From: Rhodospirillaceae bacterium
GTDB taxonomy: Bacteria > Pseudomonadota > Alphaproteobacteria > Rhodospirillales > Rhodospirillaceae
Assembly: GCA_002737725.1 (NCBI GenBank)
Contig: NSIP01000009.1
Location: forward strand, 31,755-95,754
Length of the DNA: 64,000 nt
Direction: 5' to 3'
The translations under genes were made by a program, and so were the position numbers. This document shows positions 7,462-16,011 of this stretch, one piece after another; the first letter of the stretch is position 1; each line of letters opens with the position of its first letter. A model generated the notes under the pieces. That model was not told the origin of the DNA. It made no database searches and saw only the letters and a list, made by a program, of their open reading frames with translations.

Positions 7462-8676
7462 CTATTTCATTTGCACTTTGAGCATTGAGTCCAGCTTGTC
7501 CAAGAAGCCGGTGGTGGTCATCCAGGGTTGCTCGGGGCCCACCAGAATGGCCAAGTCTTTGGTCATGTGGCCCGCCTCAATGGCCTGGATGCAAACTTTC
7601 TCTAAGGTTGCGGCAAAGTTCACTAGATCAGGCGTATTGTCGAACTGACCGCGATACTTCAACCCTTGGGTCCAGGCAAAAATCGACGCCACCGGGTTGG
7701 TCGAGGTTTCTTTACCTTGCTGATGCAGGCGGTAGTGGCGCGTAACCGTTCCGTGCGCCGCTTCGGATTCCACGGTTTTGCCATCGGCGGTTAGCAACAC
7801 CGAGGTCATCATGCCCAGCGAGCCAAACCCTTGCGCCACGGTATCAGACTGCACATCGCCGTCGTAGTTTTTGCAGGCCCACACAAAGCCGCCCGACCAC
7901 TTCAACGCCGAAGCCACCATGTCGTCGATCAAGCGGTGTTCGTAGACAATCTTTTTGGCTTCGTATTTGGCTTTGTAGTCTTTGTCGTAGACGGCCTGGA
8001 AAATATCTTTAAAGCGCCCGTCATATGCCTTGAGAATGGTGTTCTTGGTCGACAAGTACAGCGGCCAGCCGCGCACCAACGCGTAGTTAAAGCAGCTGTG
8101 GGCAAAGTCGGTGATGCTGTCATCAAGATTGTACATGCCCATGGCGACGCCCGCACTGGGGAAGTCGTAGACATCGTAACTAATGGGCGCCCCGCCGCCA
8201 TCGGGCGTGAAGGTCATGGTTAGCTTGCCCTTGCCGGGCACTTTGAAGTCGGTGGCTTTGTACTGATCGCCGAACCCGTGACGGCCAATCACAATGGGCA
8301 GCGTCCAACTGGGCACCAGGCGTGGCACATTTTTACAGATGATCGGCTCGCGGAAAATGGTGCCACCCAAAATGTTGCGGATGGTGCCGTTGGGCGACTT
8401 CCACATTTTTTTCAGTTTGAATTCCTTCACCCGCTGCTCATCGGGGGTGATGGTGGCGCATTTAATTCCCACGCCGTAATGCTTGATGGCGTTTGCGGCA
8501 TCGACGGTGATTTTGTCGTCGGTCGCATCGCGGGCTTCGACGCCCAAGTCGTAATACTTAATGTCGATATCGAGGTACGGCAGGATCAGCTTATCTTTAA
8601 TGAACTGCCAAATAATGCGGGTCATCTCGTCGCCGTCGAGATCAACGACGGGCGTTTTTACTTTAATCTTGGCCAT
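7462..8676 (-). CDS. icd: NADP-dependent isocitrate dehydrogenase
   Basis: Oxidatively decarboxylates isocitrate to 2-oxoglutarate in the TCA cycle, making NADPH. At 404 residues it is the homodimeric eukaryotic-like type found in many alphaproteobacteria. Diagnostic pieces: [18 protein letters not shown] at the N-terminus, [19 protein letters not shown] (substrate-binding serine and arginines), [17 protein letters not shown], the metal-binding region [20 protein letters not shown] and the cofactor region [18 protein letters not shown]. Start ATG 8676 gives the normal N-terminus. It is monocistronic, with its own terminator. Confidence 0.98.
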   Translation of the reverse strand: MAKIKVKTPVVDLDGDEMTRIIWQFIKDKLILPYLDIDIKYYDLGVEARDATDDKITVDAANAIKHYGVGIKCATITPDEQRVKEFKLKKMWKSPNGTIRNILGGTIFREPIICKNVPRLVPSWTLPIVIGRHGFGDQYKATDFKVPGKGKLTMTFTPDGGGAPISYDVYDFPSAGVAMGMYNLDDSITDFAHSCFNYALVRGWPLYLSTKNTILKAYDGRFKDIFQAVYDKDYKAKYEAKKIVYEHRLIDDMVASALKWSGGFVWACKNYDGDVQSDTVAQGFGSLGMMTSVLLTADGKTVESEAAHGTVTRHYRLHQQGKETSTNPVASIFAWTQGLKYRGQFDNTPDLVNFAATLEKVCIQAIEAGHMTKDLAILVGPEQPWMTTTGFLDKLDSMLKVQMK

Positions 8677-8891
8677 ATTGGTCCCCTAACCGAACAGGGG
8701 GCGGACATTAGGACATTTTCAGCAAAAGTGTGAAGCGGTTTTGTGCCCGAAAATGCCTAGAACGAAAAAGCCTAGGGGCAAAGAGGAGGTCAAGGAGGGT
8801 TTGGGCTATCCACGCCAACCTTTTATCATCATTGCCGTGAAAACGGGCATCCATCTTTCTTTTCTTTGCGCTGATCAAAACTATAAGTTGG

Positions 8892-8914
8892 ACCCCGGAT
8901 CAATCGTCCGGGGT
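8892..8914. repeat. CCCCGGA...TCCGGGG intergenic hairpin
   Basis: ACCCCGGA at 8892-8899 and TCCGGGGT at 8907-8914 form an 8-bp stem followed by gacgacggg. It resembles the short 'ccccggatcaag-tccggggtgacg' repeats common between alphaproteobacterial genes. Apart from this, 8677-8945 shows nothing gene-like. Confidence 0.6.
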
Positions 8915-8945
8915 GACGACGGGAGCGTGTGCCACTGCTCTGCCC

Positions 8946-9396
8946 TCACTTCCCCACGCATTCGAACATCTCGACCCGGATGGCGTTGGGGGTCTAGCAC
9001 TGCCAAGGTGCGCGACTAGCCGGTGGCGCTGGGCCGCAAGCTTGAGACCACACAATACCTGCCCGCCCTCACTTTCGCGGTAATGGCGTCGAGGTCCTGA
9101 ACCTGCTGCGACATCACAATTTGGCCGATGCGGGTTTTCTTGCCATGACAGACGTCTGTGGGTTTTTTGATGGGAGTTCCCCCGTAAGGCTGCGCCAACG
9201 AAATGTCACTGGCAGCAAACGGATGGCTGGGGAAGTCCGCGTTGGGTTTTAAATAAATCAATCGGAATCCGTCATGGCCGTCCAGGCCCATCGTTTCGAT
9301 GGACGTGGCATCGGTCACGCGTTTTTCAACAACGATGCGATAGTCCAAGATGTCGCAATAGAACGCTAGCGACTCATCCATATCGCGCACCATCAC
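8946..9396 (-). pseudogene. VOC-family protein with amber stop and C-terminal frameshift
   Basis: The 5' 126 codons read as a VOC domain: MVRDMDESLAFYCDILDYRI, ETMGLDGHDGFRLIYLKPN and VQDLDAITAKVRAG, then TAG at 9016-9018 after RPSATG. The normal ending follows in the DNA: SRTLAVLDP in the same frame, then, after one extra C in a CCCCC run, NAIRVEMFECVGK and a TGA at 8946. One nonsense change and one inserted base therefore separate it from an intact gene. Its start overlaps the LOG gene stop by 4 bp, so it is translationally coupled. The truncated 126-residue product might still be made. This is the second damaged VOC gene in the window. Confidence 0.8.
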
Positions 9397-9986
9397 ACCT
9401 TAAACACCACCGCGGGTTTGGGCGCTGCCAGTTCGTGCTCAATCAATGCAATCACATCCTCAGGCTTTGCGACGAAATCGACCAAGTGGCTATGCCCCTC
9501 GTGCGCAAAGCCGCGCGCAATGATCGTCTGCAACAAGCCTTGCATGTGGTCCCAATAGCCTGAGGTATTGAGCACCACGATGGGTTTGTTGTGACGGTGC
9601 AATTGCCGCCAGGTGATGATCTCGAAAAATTCATCCAGCGTGCCGATGCCGCCGGGCAAAATGCAAAACGCGTCGGCACGCTCGAACATGATGCGCTTGC
9701 GTGTATGCATGTCAGGCACCACGATCATTTCCTGCGCGCCCTTGTGGGCCAGCTCCTTGTCGCGCAGGAATTCCGGGATCACGCCGATCACATGGCCGCT
9801 ACCGGCCAGCACCGCGTCAGAGCAGGCGCCCATCAAACCGACTTTTCCGCCCCCAAACACCAGCGCGGTTTTGTTGGCCGCCATGGCTGTGCCTAAGGCT
9901 TCTGCAGCTCTAGCAAAATCAGGGTTATCACCAACTTGTGAACCGCAAAACACACACAAAGAACCGAGCTTGGAAGAGGGCGTCAT
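9393..9986 (-). CDS. LOG-family nucleoside 5'-monophosphate phosphoribohydrolase (TIGR00730)
   Basis: Predicted to release the base from AMP or cytokinin-type ribotides. At 197 residues it has the usual length. The Rossmann-like core shows LCVFCGSQVGDNPDF, ALVFGGGKVGLMGACSD and the family signature PGGIGTLDEFFEIITWRQL, with the catalytic region MHTRKRIMFERADAF before it. Start ATG 9986 is the natural N-terminus. It was co-transcribed with the VOC gene downstream through a 4-bp overlap. Older annotation calls such proteins lysine decarboxylase, which is not supported. Confidence 0.93.
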   Translation of the reverse strand: MTPSSKLGSLCVFCGSQVGDNPDFARAAEALGTAMAANKTALVFGGGKVGLMGACSDAVLAGSGHVIGVIPEFLRDKELAHKGAQEMIVVPDMHTRKRIMFERADAFCILPGGIGTLDEFFEIITWRQLHRHNKPIVVLNTSGYWDHMQGLLQTIIARGFAHEGHSHLVDFVAKPEDVIALIEHELAAPKPAVVFKV

Positions 9987-10189
9987 GGGCAGGACTTAAA
10001 TCCGTAATAGAGGAAAAGTTGACAATTGTGCCGCGAACGCTTGCGTCCAGATTAACTTCTTTGTAATGCTTTTAGGCCAAACTTCAAAATTCGGAACATA
10101 TTCTGCCCAAAATATCGACAGCTGTGCTGCCTAAAATGAATGTCGTCCAATCCCGGACTTTTATGAATTGCTTTTCGGAGGCTTTCTCG

Positions 10190-10630
10190 ATGACTCGTTT
10201 CGTGTGCGTTCTCGGTGGTGTGGCGCTCGCAGCCCTTCTGGCCGTGCCCGCCGTTGCGGCTGAGAACAAGGACATTATCGACTACCGCATTAACCTCATG
10301 AAGACCCTGGGCGAGCAAGCATCGGCTATGGGCAAAATCGCGCAGGGTAAAGTCGACAACGCCGACAACCTTGCCATTCATGCTGAAATCATTGCGATGA
10401 CCGCTGTTGCCGCCAAAAAAGCTTTTGAGCCAAAGGTCGTTGGCGGCACTTCCACACAAGCCGTTTGGGATAACTGGAAAGATTTTAACGACCGCTTCAC
10501 AGCGCTGGAAGTGGCAGCCAAAGATGTTGCCGCTGCGTCTAAAGCGGGCGGTATGGATGCGGCCAAGCCAAAGGTCGGTGCCCTATTCACATGCAAATCT
10601 TGCCACGATATTTATCGTACCAAGAACTAA
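10190..10630 (+). CDS. Cytochrome c prime
   Basis: Periplasmic c-type cytochrome of the four-helix c' family, 146 residues. The N-terminus MTRFVCVLGGVALAALLAVP is a Sec signal cleaved near AVAAENK. The heme site CKSCHDIYRTKN is at the extreme C-terminus, as expected for this family, and the helix region RINLMKTLGEQASAMGKIAQG is characteristic. The start at 10190 follows GGAGG with an 8-base spacer; the longer upstream frame is rejected. It converges on the cytochrome b561 gene, a pairing that suggests membrane electron transfer or NO handling. No axial sixth ligand is expected in this class. Confidence 0.95.
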   Translation: MTRFVCVLGGVALAALLAVPAVAAENKDIIDYRINLMKTLGEQASAMGKIAQGKVDNADNLAIHAEIIAMTAVAAKKAFEPKVVGGTSTQAVWDNWKDFNDRFTALEVAAKDVAAASKAGGMDAAKPKVGALFTCKSCHDIYRTKN

Positions 10631-10680
10631 CGTCTCACGATCTCGGGCTATTGCCCATGCCGGTTTCGGCCGGACACAAA

Positions 10681-10716
10681 ACGCCCGCTCCCGTCAGAGC
10701 GGGCGTTTTTGTTTTT
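10681..10716 (+). terminator. Rho-independent terminator after cytochrome c prime
   Basis: ACGCCCGCTC/GAGCGGGCGT stem (10 bp, loop ccgtca) followed by TTTTTGTTTTT. It lies between convergent cytochrome genes. Confidence 0.92.
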
Positions 10717-10724
10717 GTATACCC

Positions 10725-11471
10725 TCATCCCATCTTCGTGAGGCCCCAGACAACACCCGCCGCCACGACGAGCACCGCAATGGCAATAAGTGTGGAGGCA
10801 ATACGAATTTCGGGGGCGGTCGTTCCGGGCGGCAGGGCTTTCTTGCCGGTAAACATGGCCACGATCAGGTTTTGTTTCAGCACCAGCCAATACAGCAGGT
10901 TGGCCGCGATGTGCACCAGAACCAGCAATTCGATGTAGCCCCACACTTGCTGATGGCGACGTGTGAGAATTTTGGCAGCGTCTTCGCTGACCAAACCATT
11001 CAAGGGGCCGGCGATACCGAAAAAATCATCCTCCTTGGCGAACAAGCCAAGCCCGGACTGTACCAGCAGTAAGATCAGCATCAACACCATCATCGCCCCG
11101 CCCGCTGGGTTGTGTCCGGCGGAGAATTTTACCACGCGTTTCATGAGTCCTGTGAGATAAGAAATTATCGTGCCCGGTCCAGCGACAAAATCAGAAAAGC
11201 GCGCTGTGCTGGAGCCGACAAATCCCCACACCACGCGAAAGAGGACCAGCGTCAGAATCGCCAGGCCGCTCCACATATGCACCGTCATGTTGGCGATCAG
11301 GTCCTTGGTGATGGGCATCACAAAGTCAAACCCGCCGAACTCGCCGGTCAGGTAACTCAAGCCCACCAGGGCCACGAGCGCCCAGTGAAACACGCGGGTG
11401 GGCAGGTCCCACACTTTGATTTCTGCAGGGGGCGACTGGCTGGAACTTTGGGTTTTATTCGAATCGGTCAT
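10725..11471 (-). CDS. Cytochrome b561-type membrane cytochrome
   Basis: A 248-residue member of the cytochrome b561 / Ni-Fe hydrogenase b-subunit superfamily. Candidate heme-ligand histidines sit in RVFHWALVALVG, MTVHMWSGLAIL and VLVHIAANLLYW within membrane helices; a further C-terminal helix (STLIAIAVLVVAAGVVWGLT) is present. The start at 11471 (MTDSNK) gives the usual short polar N-terminus leading to IKVWDLPTRVFHW; upstream in-frame codons are less likely. It faces the soluble cytochrome c prime gene, a common alphaproteobacterial pairing that implies electron exchange across the membrane. The partner dehydrogenase is not in this window. Confidence 0.92.
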   Translation of the reverse strand: MTDSNKTQSSSQSPPAEIKVWDLPTRVFHWALVALVGLSYLTGEFGGFDFVMPITKDLIANMTVHMWSGLAILTLVLFRVVWGFVGSSTARFSDFVAGPGTIISYLTGLMKRVVKFSAGHNPAGGAMMVLMLILLLVQSGLGLFAKEDDFFGIAGPLNGLVSEDAAKILTRRHQQVWGYIELLVLVHIAANLLYWLVLKQNLIVAMFTGKKALPPGTTAPEIRIASTLIAIAVLVVAAGVVWGLTKMG

Positions 11472-11557
11472 GGTCTGCAATTTCCCCATCTGGATACTGT
11501 CTATCCCCAATGCTAAACGACTGTCCTATTGTTGGAAACGCTCCACACACGCCGTTC

Positions 11558-12391
11558 ATGCTGAAAACACTTTTGCCTTATATGATTGCCTTTGGAGTCA
11601 CCCTGATTGGTGCTGTGGCCACGCGCTTGGCCGCAGGGCTCGAGCACGGCACACGGCTGGCGGGGCTGTTCATTGGTGTCGGAGTCATGGGGGCGCTGTT
11701 TGCAATCCCTGGGTTCGAGTGGACAGCAGCCGGGCCATTGAACCGGACCGGGCATATCTTGATCGGAGCCCTCCTGGTCGGCACGGCTTTTGATGTGCTG
11801 AAGGCACCCAGGGTTTGGAAAATTATCCTGCTCGGTCTCTTCGCGTTGGGCTGCGGCTGGGCCTCGGCCAACAATACGCTCATTCTCAAAACCGCGCCGT
11901 CGATGGGCCAACTGGGACTTGCCCTGGCGCTGGCGCTGGTCTGGGCGGGGATGATTTTGCGTTTCAGTGCGCAGACAGCACACAAAGCCACAAATTTGGT
12001 CGTGCTGATCGCGGCCCTTTCAGGCCTTGCACTCTTAGCTTTGATTGTTGGTGATCGTCCGGTGACCTTCATTGCCCTCAGCTTTGTCGCAGCCCTTTTT
12101 GCTTTCGCGTTGTGTTCGATTGTTTTGAACCTTGATCTGGGCGACGGCGCAAAAATCCCCGTGGTGTCTTCACTGGTGGCCATTGCCTGGGCGTTGTCGC
12201 AGCGCCATCCCGAGGCGCTGTGGGGCCTGGGTGTGCTCACGCTGGTCCTGTTCGCCGAACGTACCGCGCGCCGCGTGCCCATGCCCCAAGGTGGCATTGC
12301 GGCGTATCTCTATTTGGTGGTCCTGGCCGGGTTCTGCGCCATCCCCATTTTCATCGCCGCCGTGCTGGTCTCGGCGGCGGCCTCGCCTTAA
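11558..12391 (+). CDS. Multi-spanning membrane protein of unknown function
   Basis: A 277-residue, highly hydrophobic protein with about nine predicted membrane segments, among them FGVTLIGAVATRLAAGL, AGLFIGVGVMGALFAIPGF, ILIGALLVGTAFDVL and IAAYLYLVVLAGFCAIPIF. Charged loops are short and no catalytic or transport motif stands out. The start at 11558 (MLKTLLPYM) avoids overlap with the divergent cytochrome b561 leader; an ATG at 11510 is also in frame. No family was recognised. It stands alone between the cytochrome gene and the decayed LysM gene. Confidence 0.75.
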   Translation: MLKTLLPYMIAFGVTLIGAVATRLAAGLEHGTRLAGLFIGVGVMGALFAIPGFEWTAAGPLNRTGHILIGALLVGTAFDVLKAPRVWKIILLGLFALGCGWASANNTLILKTAPSMGQLGLALALALVWAGMILRFSAQTAHKATNLVVLIAALSGLALLALIVGDRPVTFIALSFVAALFAFALCSIVLNLDLGDGAKIPVVSSLVAIAWALSQRHPEALWGLGVLTLVLFAERTARRVPMPQGGIAAYLYLVVLAGFCAIPIFIAAVLVSAAASP

Positions 12392-12477
12392 TCCGCTGAA
12401 TCTAAAGCCGAATTCACGCAGCAGGTGGGGCAGTTTTGCGCTACACCCATCCCACATAAATCTGAGGTGAAAGATCA

Positions 12478-13161
12478 TGGACATCGGGGGCAAACCCGCT
12501 GAAGCCTCAAAGCAGCAGGCCAGTTACAGCAAGCCCCTGATCATTGCAGTGATCGGGATTGTTGTGGTTGCCGCTGTTGGTATCTTGAATTTCACGCTCG
12601 ACTCTCCGCTCTCGTTCAACGCCAGCAAAACCGCACCCAAAGTCGCCCCCCTTTGATGTGGTGCGCGTCGATGCCAAGGGTGGCACCGTTATGGCGGGTC
12701 GCGCCGCGCCCAATGCCAGTGTGATCATTCTGGATGGCGAGAAAGAACTTGGTCGTGTCACCGCTGATAAAAACGGCGAATGTGTGTTTACGCCTGATCA
12801 GCCATTGGCAGCGGGCACGCGTCAGTTGTCGCTGCGTATGATCACCGGCGGCAAAACCACCGCCTTGGACAAGGTGGTGGTGATGTCGGTGCCCGAGCAA
12901 GGCGGCGAAGTGCTGATCGTCGAGTAAGCGCGAGATGGCGGCAAAAGGCGTGCTCTGCAAGGCATCGGCGCTGATGCTGGTTTGAAAACATTGAAAGTCG
13001 AAACCGCCGACTACGATGCGACGGGTAAGGTTGCGCTCAGCGGCAAAGCTGAACCGGGTGCCACCGTACAAGTGTAGGTCGACAACGAATTCATTGGCCG
13101 CGTGGTGGCGGACGACAAGGACCCGAACCTGATATACCCGGGGCAAGTTTTCAAACTGCTT
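12478..13161 (+). pseudogene. LysM/Ig-like membrane-anchored protein, decayed
   Basis: An ATG at 12478 opens a protein with one membrane anchor (IIAVIGIVVVAAVGILNF). An extra base in a CCCCCC run at about 12648-12653 shifts the frame. The new frame carries an Ig-like domain (DVVRVDAKGGTVMAGRAAPN through GGEVLIVE), then TAA at 12925-12927, TAG at 13075-13077, a second Ig-like repeat (KTLKVETADYDATGKVALSG) and finally DPNLIYPGQVFKL, the typical end of a LysM domain. The DNA between GRVVADDK and DPNLIYP is missing, so most of the LysM domain is deleted. One frameshift, two stops and a deletion make it a clear pseudogene. Confidence 0.85.
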
Positions 13162-13199
13162 CAAAAGAAGGCGGGGTCGTGGGGTTCAATATCTCTCAA

Positions 13200-13322
13200 C
13201 CGTCATTCCCGGCGAGCCTTCCAAGGCCTTGGCAAGGGAAGGCGAAAGCGGGGAAGCCGGGGTTATGGCCATAAATTTGCGCGAATATCCCTAGATTGCC
13301 CGGTCAAGCCGGACGATGACAG
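13200..13322. repeat. Dispersed alphaproteobacterial intergenic repeats
   Basis: 13200 starts cgtcattcccggcgagcc and ends near ggggaagccgggg, an imperfect palindrome. A second unit at 13291-13322 (gattgcccggtcaagccgg then atgacag) is nearly identical to 17601-17632. The 217 bp between the LysM relic and psd hold only these repeats and the psd ribosome-binding site. Confidence 0.7.
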
Positions 13323-13378
13323 TTGGTGGTGAAATGCTCTAGAAAGACCCATCGCATTTCAATTCAGGAGTTTCCCGC

Positions 13379-14086
13379 GTGTCATCTGCTTCCATTTCTT
13401 GGCGCACCTACTTGTTGCCCCCGCTGCACCCCGAAGGCCCCGGCTTTGTCGGCATCTTTGCGCTGGTCAGTTTGGTCTTGTGGTGGCTGTGGGCACCACT
13501 GGGTCTGGTGGGCCTGGGCGCAACGGTGTGGTGCTTTTATTTCTTCCGCGATCCCGACCGCATTATACCGACAAGAGACGGCTTGGTGATCAGCCCCGCC
13601 GATGGCTATGTGCAAATGATTGTGCAAGCCGCCCCGCCGCCCGAGTTGGAGATGGACCCCACACCGCTCACCCGCGTCAGTGTGTTCATGAGCGTGTTCG
13701 ATTGCCATGTGAACCGCACACCGATTGCCGGGACTATCGTGCGTGAAGACTACACGCCCGGTAAGTTTCTCAATGCGACGCTGGATAAAGCCAGCGAAGA
13801 TAACGAACGCCAAGCCATTCGTTTGAAAACGGCCGATGGCAAAGAATTCGCCATTGTCCAAATCGCAGGCTTGGTAGCACGGCGCATTCGCTGTGACGTG
13901 CGCAAAGACCAAAATGTCGTCACCGGCCAGCGCATTGGCATGATTCGCTTTGGCAGCCGCGTCGATGTTTACTTGCCCAAAGGCGTCAATCCTTTGGTGG
14001 CCGTGGGTCAACACGCGGTGGCAGGCGAAACTGTGCTGGCCGATATGAACTCGTCCGAAGCCCAGCGCAGCGGAGAAGCGCGCTAA
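13379..14086 (+). CDS. psd: Phosphatidylserine decarboxylase proenzyme
   Basis: Converts phosphatidylserine to phosphatidylethanolamine at the inner membrane. The 235-residue proenzyme is the short prokaryotic form. Visible: a membrane anchor at the N-terminus ([17 protein letters not shown]), [42 protein letters not shown] and the self-cleavage site MIRFGSRVD, where the serine after glycine becomes the pyruvoyl group. The start is GTG 13379, supported by AGGAG at 13366-13370; no ATG fits better. The stop overlaps the pssA start (TAATG), so the two consecutive steps of phosphatidylethanolamine synthesis are translationally coupled. Confidence 0.96.
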   Translation: MSSASISWRTYLLPPLHPEGPGFVGIFALVSLVLWWLWAPLGLVGLGATVWCFYFFRDPDRIIPTRDGLVISPADGYVQMIVQAAPPPELEMDPTPLTRVSVFMSVFDCHVNRTPIAGTIVREDYTPGKFLNATLDKASEDNERQAIRLKTADGKEFAIVQIAGLVARRIRCDVRKDQNVVTGQRIGMIRFGSRVDVYLPKGVNPLVAVGQHAVAGETVLADMNSSEAQRSGEAR

Positions 14087-14904
14087 TGTCGCTAGGCGGC
14101 GAACACGAGTCGAGCGACCGTCCCGTGGGCCGGGTTGAACAACGCCTGAAAAGCCTGTCGATCAACCGCATCTTGCCCAACATGATTACGCTGTTAGCCA
14201 TGTGTGCGGGGCTCACGGCTATTCGTTATGGCCTGAACGAGCAATTTGACAAAGCGGTGCTGGCCATTGTGCTGGCCATCATCTTGGACGGCGTTGATGG
14301 CCGCGTGGCGCGGATGCTGAAGGGCACCAGCAAGTTCGGTGCCGAGTTGGATAGTTTGGCCGATGCCATCAACTTCGGCGCTGTACCGGCGCTGCTGATC
14401 TATCTGTGGGCGATGCAAGATGCCGGGCGCTTGGGCTGGGCGGTGTGTTTGCTGCACATGGTGTGTTGCGTGTTGCGGCTCGCGCGTTTCAACACCATGA
14501 TCGGCGCGGCTGGGTTACCGCCGTGGGCGCATAGTTATTTCACCGGCGTTCCGGCACCAGCAGGGGCGGGCATCGCCATTTTGCCGCTGATCTTGTCGAT
14601 CGAAACCCAGCGCGGTGTGCTCGACAACCCCTATCTGGTTGGCGCGTTTCTCGTGCTCTCGGCGTCACTCATGGTCAGCCGTGTGCCGACGTATTCGATG
14701 AAGAGCATCCGTATCAAGCCACAGTATGTATTATTCTTGATGTTGTTGGTGGGCGTGTTGGCAGCATTTCTGGTGACAGACCCCTGGCTGACGCTCAGTG
14801 CTATCGGGTTTATCTATATCGCATCAATTCCGATCAGTGTGCTCACCTATCGCCGCCTCGAAAAACGCGACGCGGCTGCGGTGGTGCCAAGCGCGCAGCT
14901 ATAA
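14086..14904 (+). CDS. pssA: CDP-diacylglycerol--serine O-phosphatidyltransferase
   Basis: Makes phosphatidylserine from CDP-diacylglycerol and serine in the inner membrane. The 272-residue protein has the CDP-alcohol phosphotransferase signature D-G-x2-A-R-x8-G-x3-D-x3-D in LDGVDGRVARMLKGTSKFGA followed by ELDSLADAINFG. About eight membrane helices surround it, for example VLFLMLLVGVLAAFLV. The N-terminal polar segment before LPNMITLLAMCAGLTAIRYG is normal. It shares the TAATG junction with psd. Substrate choice (serine rather than glycerol phosphate or inositol) rests on the psd linkage and overall sequence. Confidence 0.96.
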   Translation: MSLGGEHESSDRPVGRVEQRLKSLSINRILPNMITLLAMCAGLTAIRYGLNEQFDKAVLAIVLAIILDGVDGRVARMLKGTSKFGAELDSLADAINFGAVPALLIYLWAMQDAGRLGWAVCLLHMVCCVLRLARFNTMIGAAGLPPWAHSYFTGVPAPAGAGIAILPLILSIETQRGVLDNPYLVGAFLVLSASLMVSRVPTYSMKSIRIKPQYVLFLMLLVGVLAAFLVTDPWLTLSAIGFIYIASIPISVLTYRRLEKRDAAAVVPSAQL

Positions 14905-14924
14905 CCCATTCGTCATCCCCTTTT

Positions 14925-15095
14925 ATTCCTCGCCCCTGAGCGGAGCGAGCGGGGGAGAGGGATGCGCAGGCTTAGCGGGACGTCGTCACGCCTAGCCGAA
15001 GCTGGGTGAGGGCGCGCAACGGGACCTTCGCAATGATCAAGAGTTTGAAACAGCAAACCCCTCACCCGTCCCTCTCCCGCAAGCGGGAGAGGGTT
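14925..15095. repeat. REP-like palindromes between pssA and the SDR gene
   Basis: Two units: 14929-14961 (cctcgcccctgagcgg / agcgggggagagg) and 15057-15095, whose core CCCTCTCCCGC aa GCGGGAGAGGG is a perfect 11-bp inverted repeat. Both belong to the CTCACCC/CTCTCCC family. They separate convergent genes and may terminate transcription. Confidence 0.75.
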
Positions 15096-15099
15096 TAAG

Positions 15100-16011
15100 T
15101 CACTCATACGGCGCAACCTTCACCGGGTTGGTGTGGAAGCGGTCGATGACGCGGCGTTCAAACCCATCGGGGTCTTCGCAAATCCGCTGCCGCATGGTCA
15201 CCGGGCCGGTCGCCGGGAAGATCGTGCTTTGGGCCTGCGCAATCGCATCGAACACTTGCTCGGCGTGCTGCACTGGGGAATAGGCCGCCGTGGCCCCCAA
15301 GGGCAGCGCGCGCGTTTGCACACCGCCGGTGAAGACGCTCGCGATCAAAATCGGCATCCGGTCCGTCTCGGCGCGCAAGCCCGCGGTCATCATCATCGCT
15401 GCGGCTTTGGAGGTGGAATAACTTGTGAATTCGGGCAAACAAAACAACGCGCCGCCCGATAAAATGTTCAGCACCGCACCCACATTGCCGACACTGCCAT
15501 TTTTCAAAATAATCGGGATGAACAGCCGCGCCAATTCTGCGGGCGACCAACAGTTGGTATCCATGGCGCGCTTGATATCATCAAGGTTGTTGGCCGAATA
15601 AAACCGACGCTCGCTTTCTGTCTCGCTGCCCGGATAGGCCGCGTTGTTAATCAGCAGCGTCACATCGCTGGCTTTTTCTGCTGCTGCCTTACGATGCGCT
15701 GCGTTGGTCACATCTAGTTCAAAGGTCACCACCCGTTTATCCAGCGCTGCAATTTCAGCGAGGTTCTTGGGGTTGCGCCCGGTGGCGTAAACCCGCTTGG
15801 CGCCGCGCGCCAGCAGCACCTCGACAAAGCCGCGGCCCACGCCACGGTTCGAGCCTGTGACCAACGCCACGGCCCCTTTGACCGAGACGTTCTTGGCCGG
15901 GGTTGGCGTCGCTGCTGCCATAGCAGCCGATGCGAGGGAGGCTGTTATGGCCATGCCCGCTAGAGTTTCGCGTCTATTCATTGCTTCGCCTTCGGCTTCG
16001 CGTTGGTTCAT
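15100..16011 (-). CDS. Short-chain dehydrogenase/reductase with Tat-type signal
   Basis: A 303-residue protein. The second methionine begins MNRRETLAGMAITASLASAA, a twin-arginine-like signal ending near AMAAATP. The SDR core follows: the nucleotide-binding VTGSNRGVGRGFVE, the NNAAYPG motif and the catalytic YSTSK, with serine in NILSGGALF. SDRs are normally cytoplasmic, so the leader is unusual. The ATG at 16009-16011 overlaps the stop of the upstream flavoprotein gene (ATGA), so the pair is translationally coupled; the start could also be the methionine ten codons later, directly before the RR motif. Substrate unknown. Confidence 0.88.
   Translation of the reverse strand: MNQREAEGEAMNRRETLAGMAITASLASAAMAAATPTPAKNVSVKGAVALVTGSNRGVGRGFVEVLLARGAKRVYATGRNPKNLAEIAALDKRVVTFELDVTNAAHRKAAAEKASDVTLLINNAAYPGSETESERRFYSANNLDDIKRAMDTNCWSPAELARLFIPIILKNGSVGNVGAVLNILSGGALFCLPEFTSYSTSKAAAMMMTAGLRAETDRMPILIASVFTGGVQTRALPLGATAAYSPVQHAEQVFDAIAQAQSTIFPATGPVTMRQRICEDPDGFERRVIDRFHTNPVKVAPYE

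Noticed and set aside
9393..9986. Lysine decarboxylase
   Set aside because: The PGGIGTLDE signature and length identify the LOG phosphoribohydrolase family; the decarboxylase name is a legacy misannotation.
680..13161. Stop-codon recoding or an alternative genetic code as the explanation for in-frame stops
   Set aside because: TAG, TAA and TGA are all involved and most cases also have frameshifts, deletions or an inversion. Intact housekeeping genes use all three stops normally.
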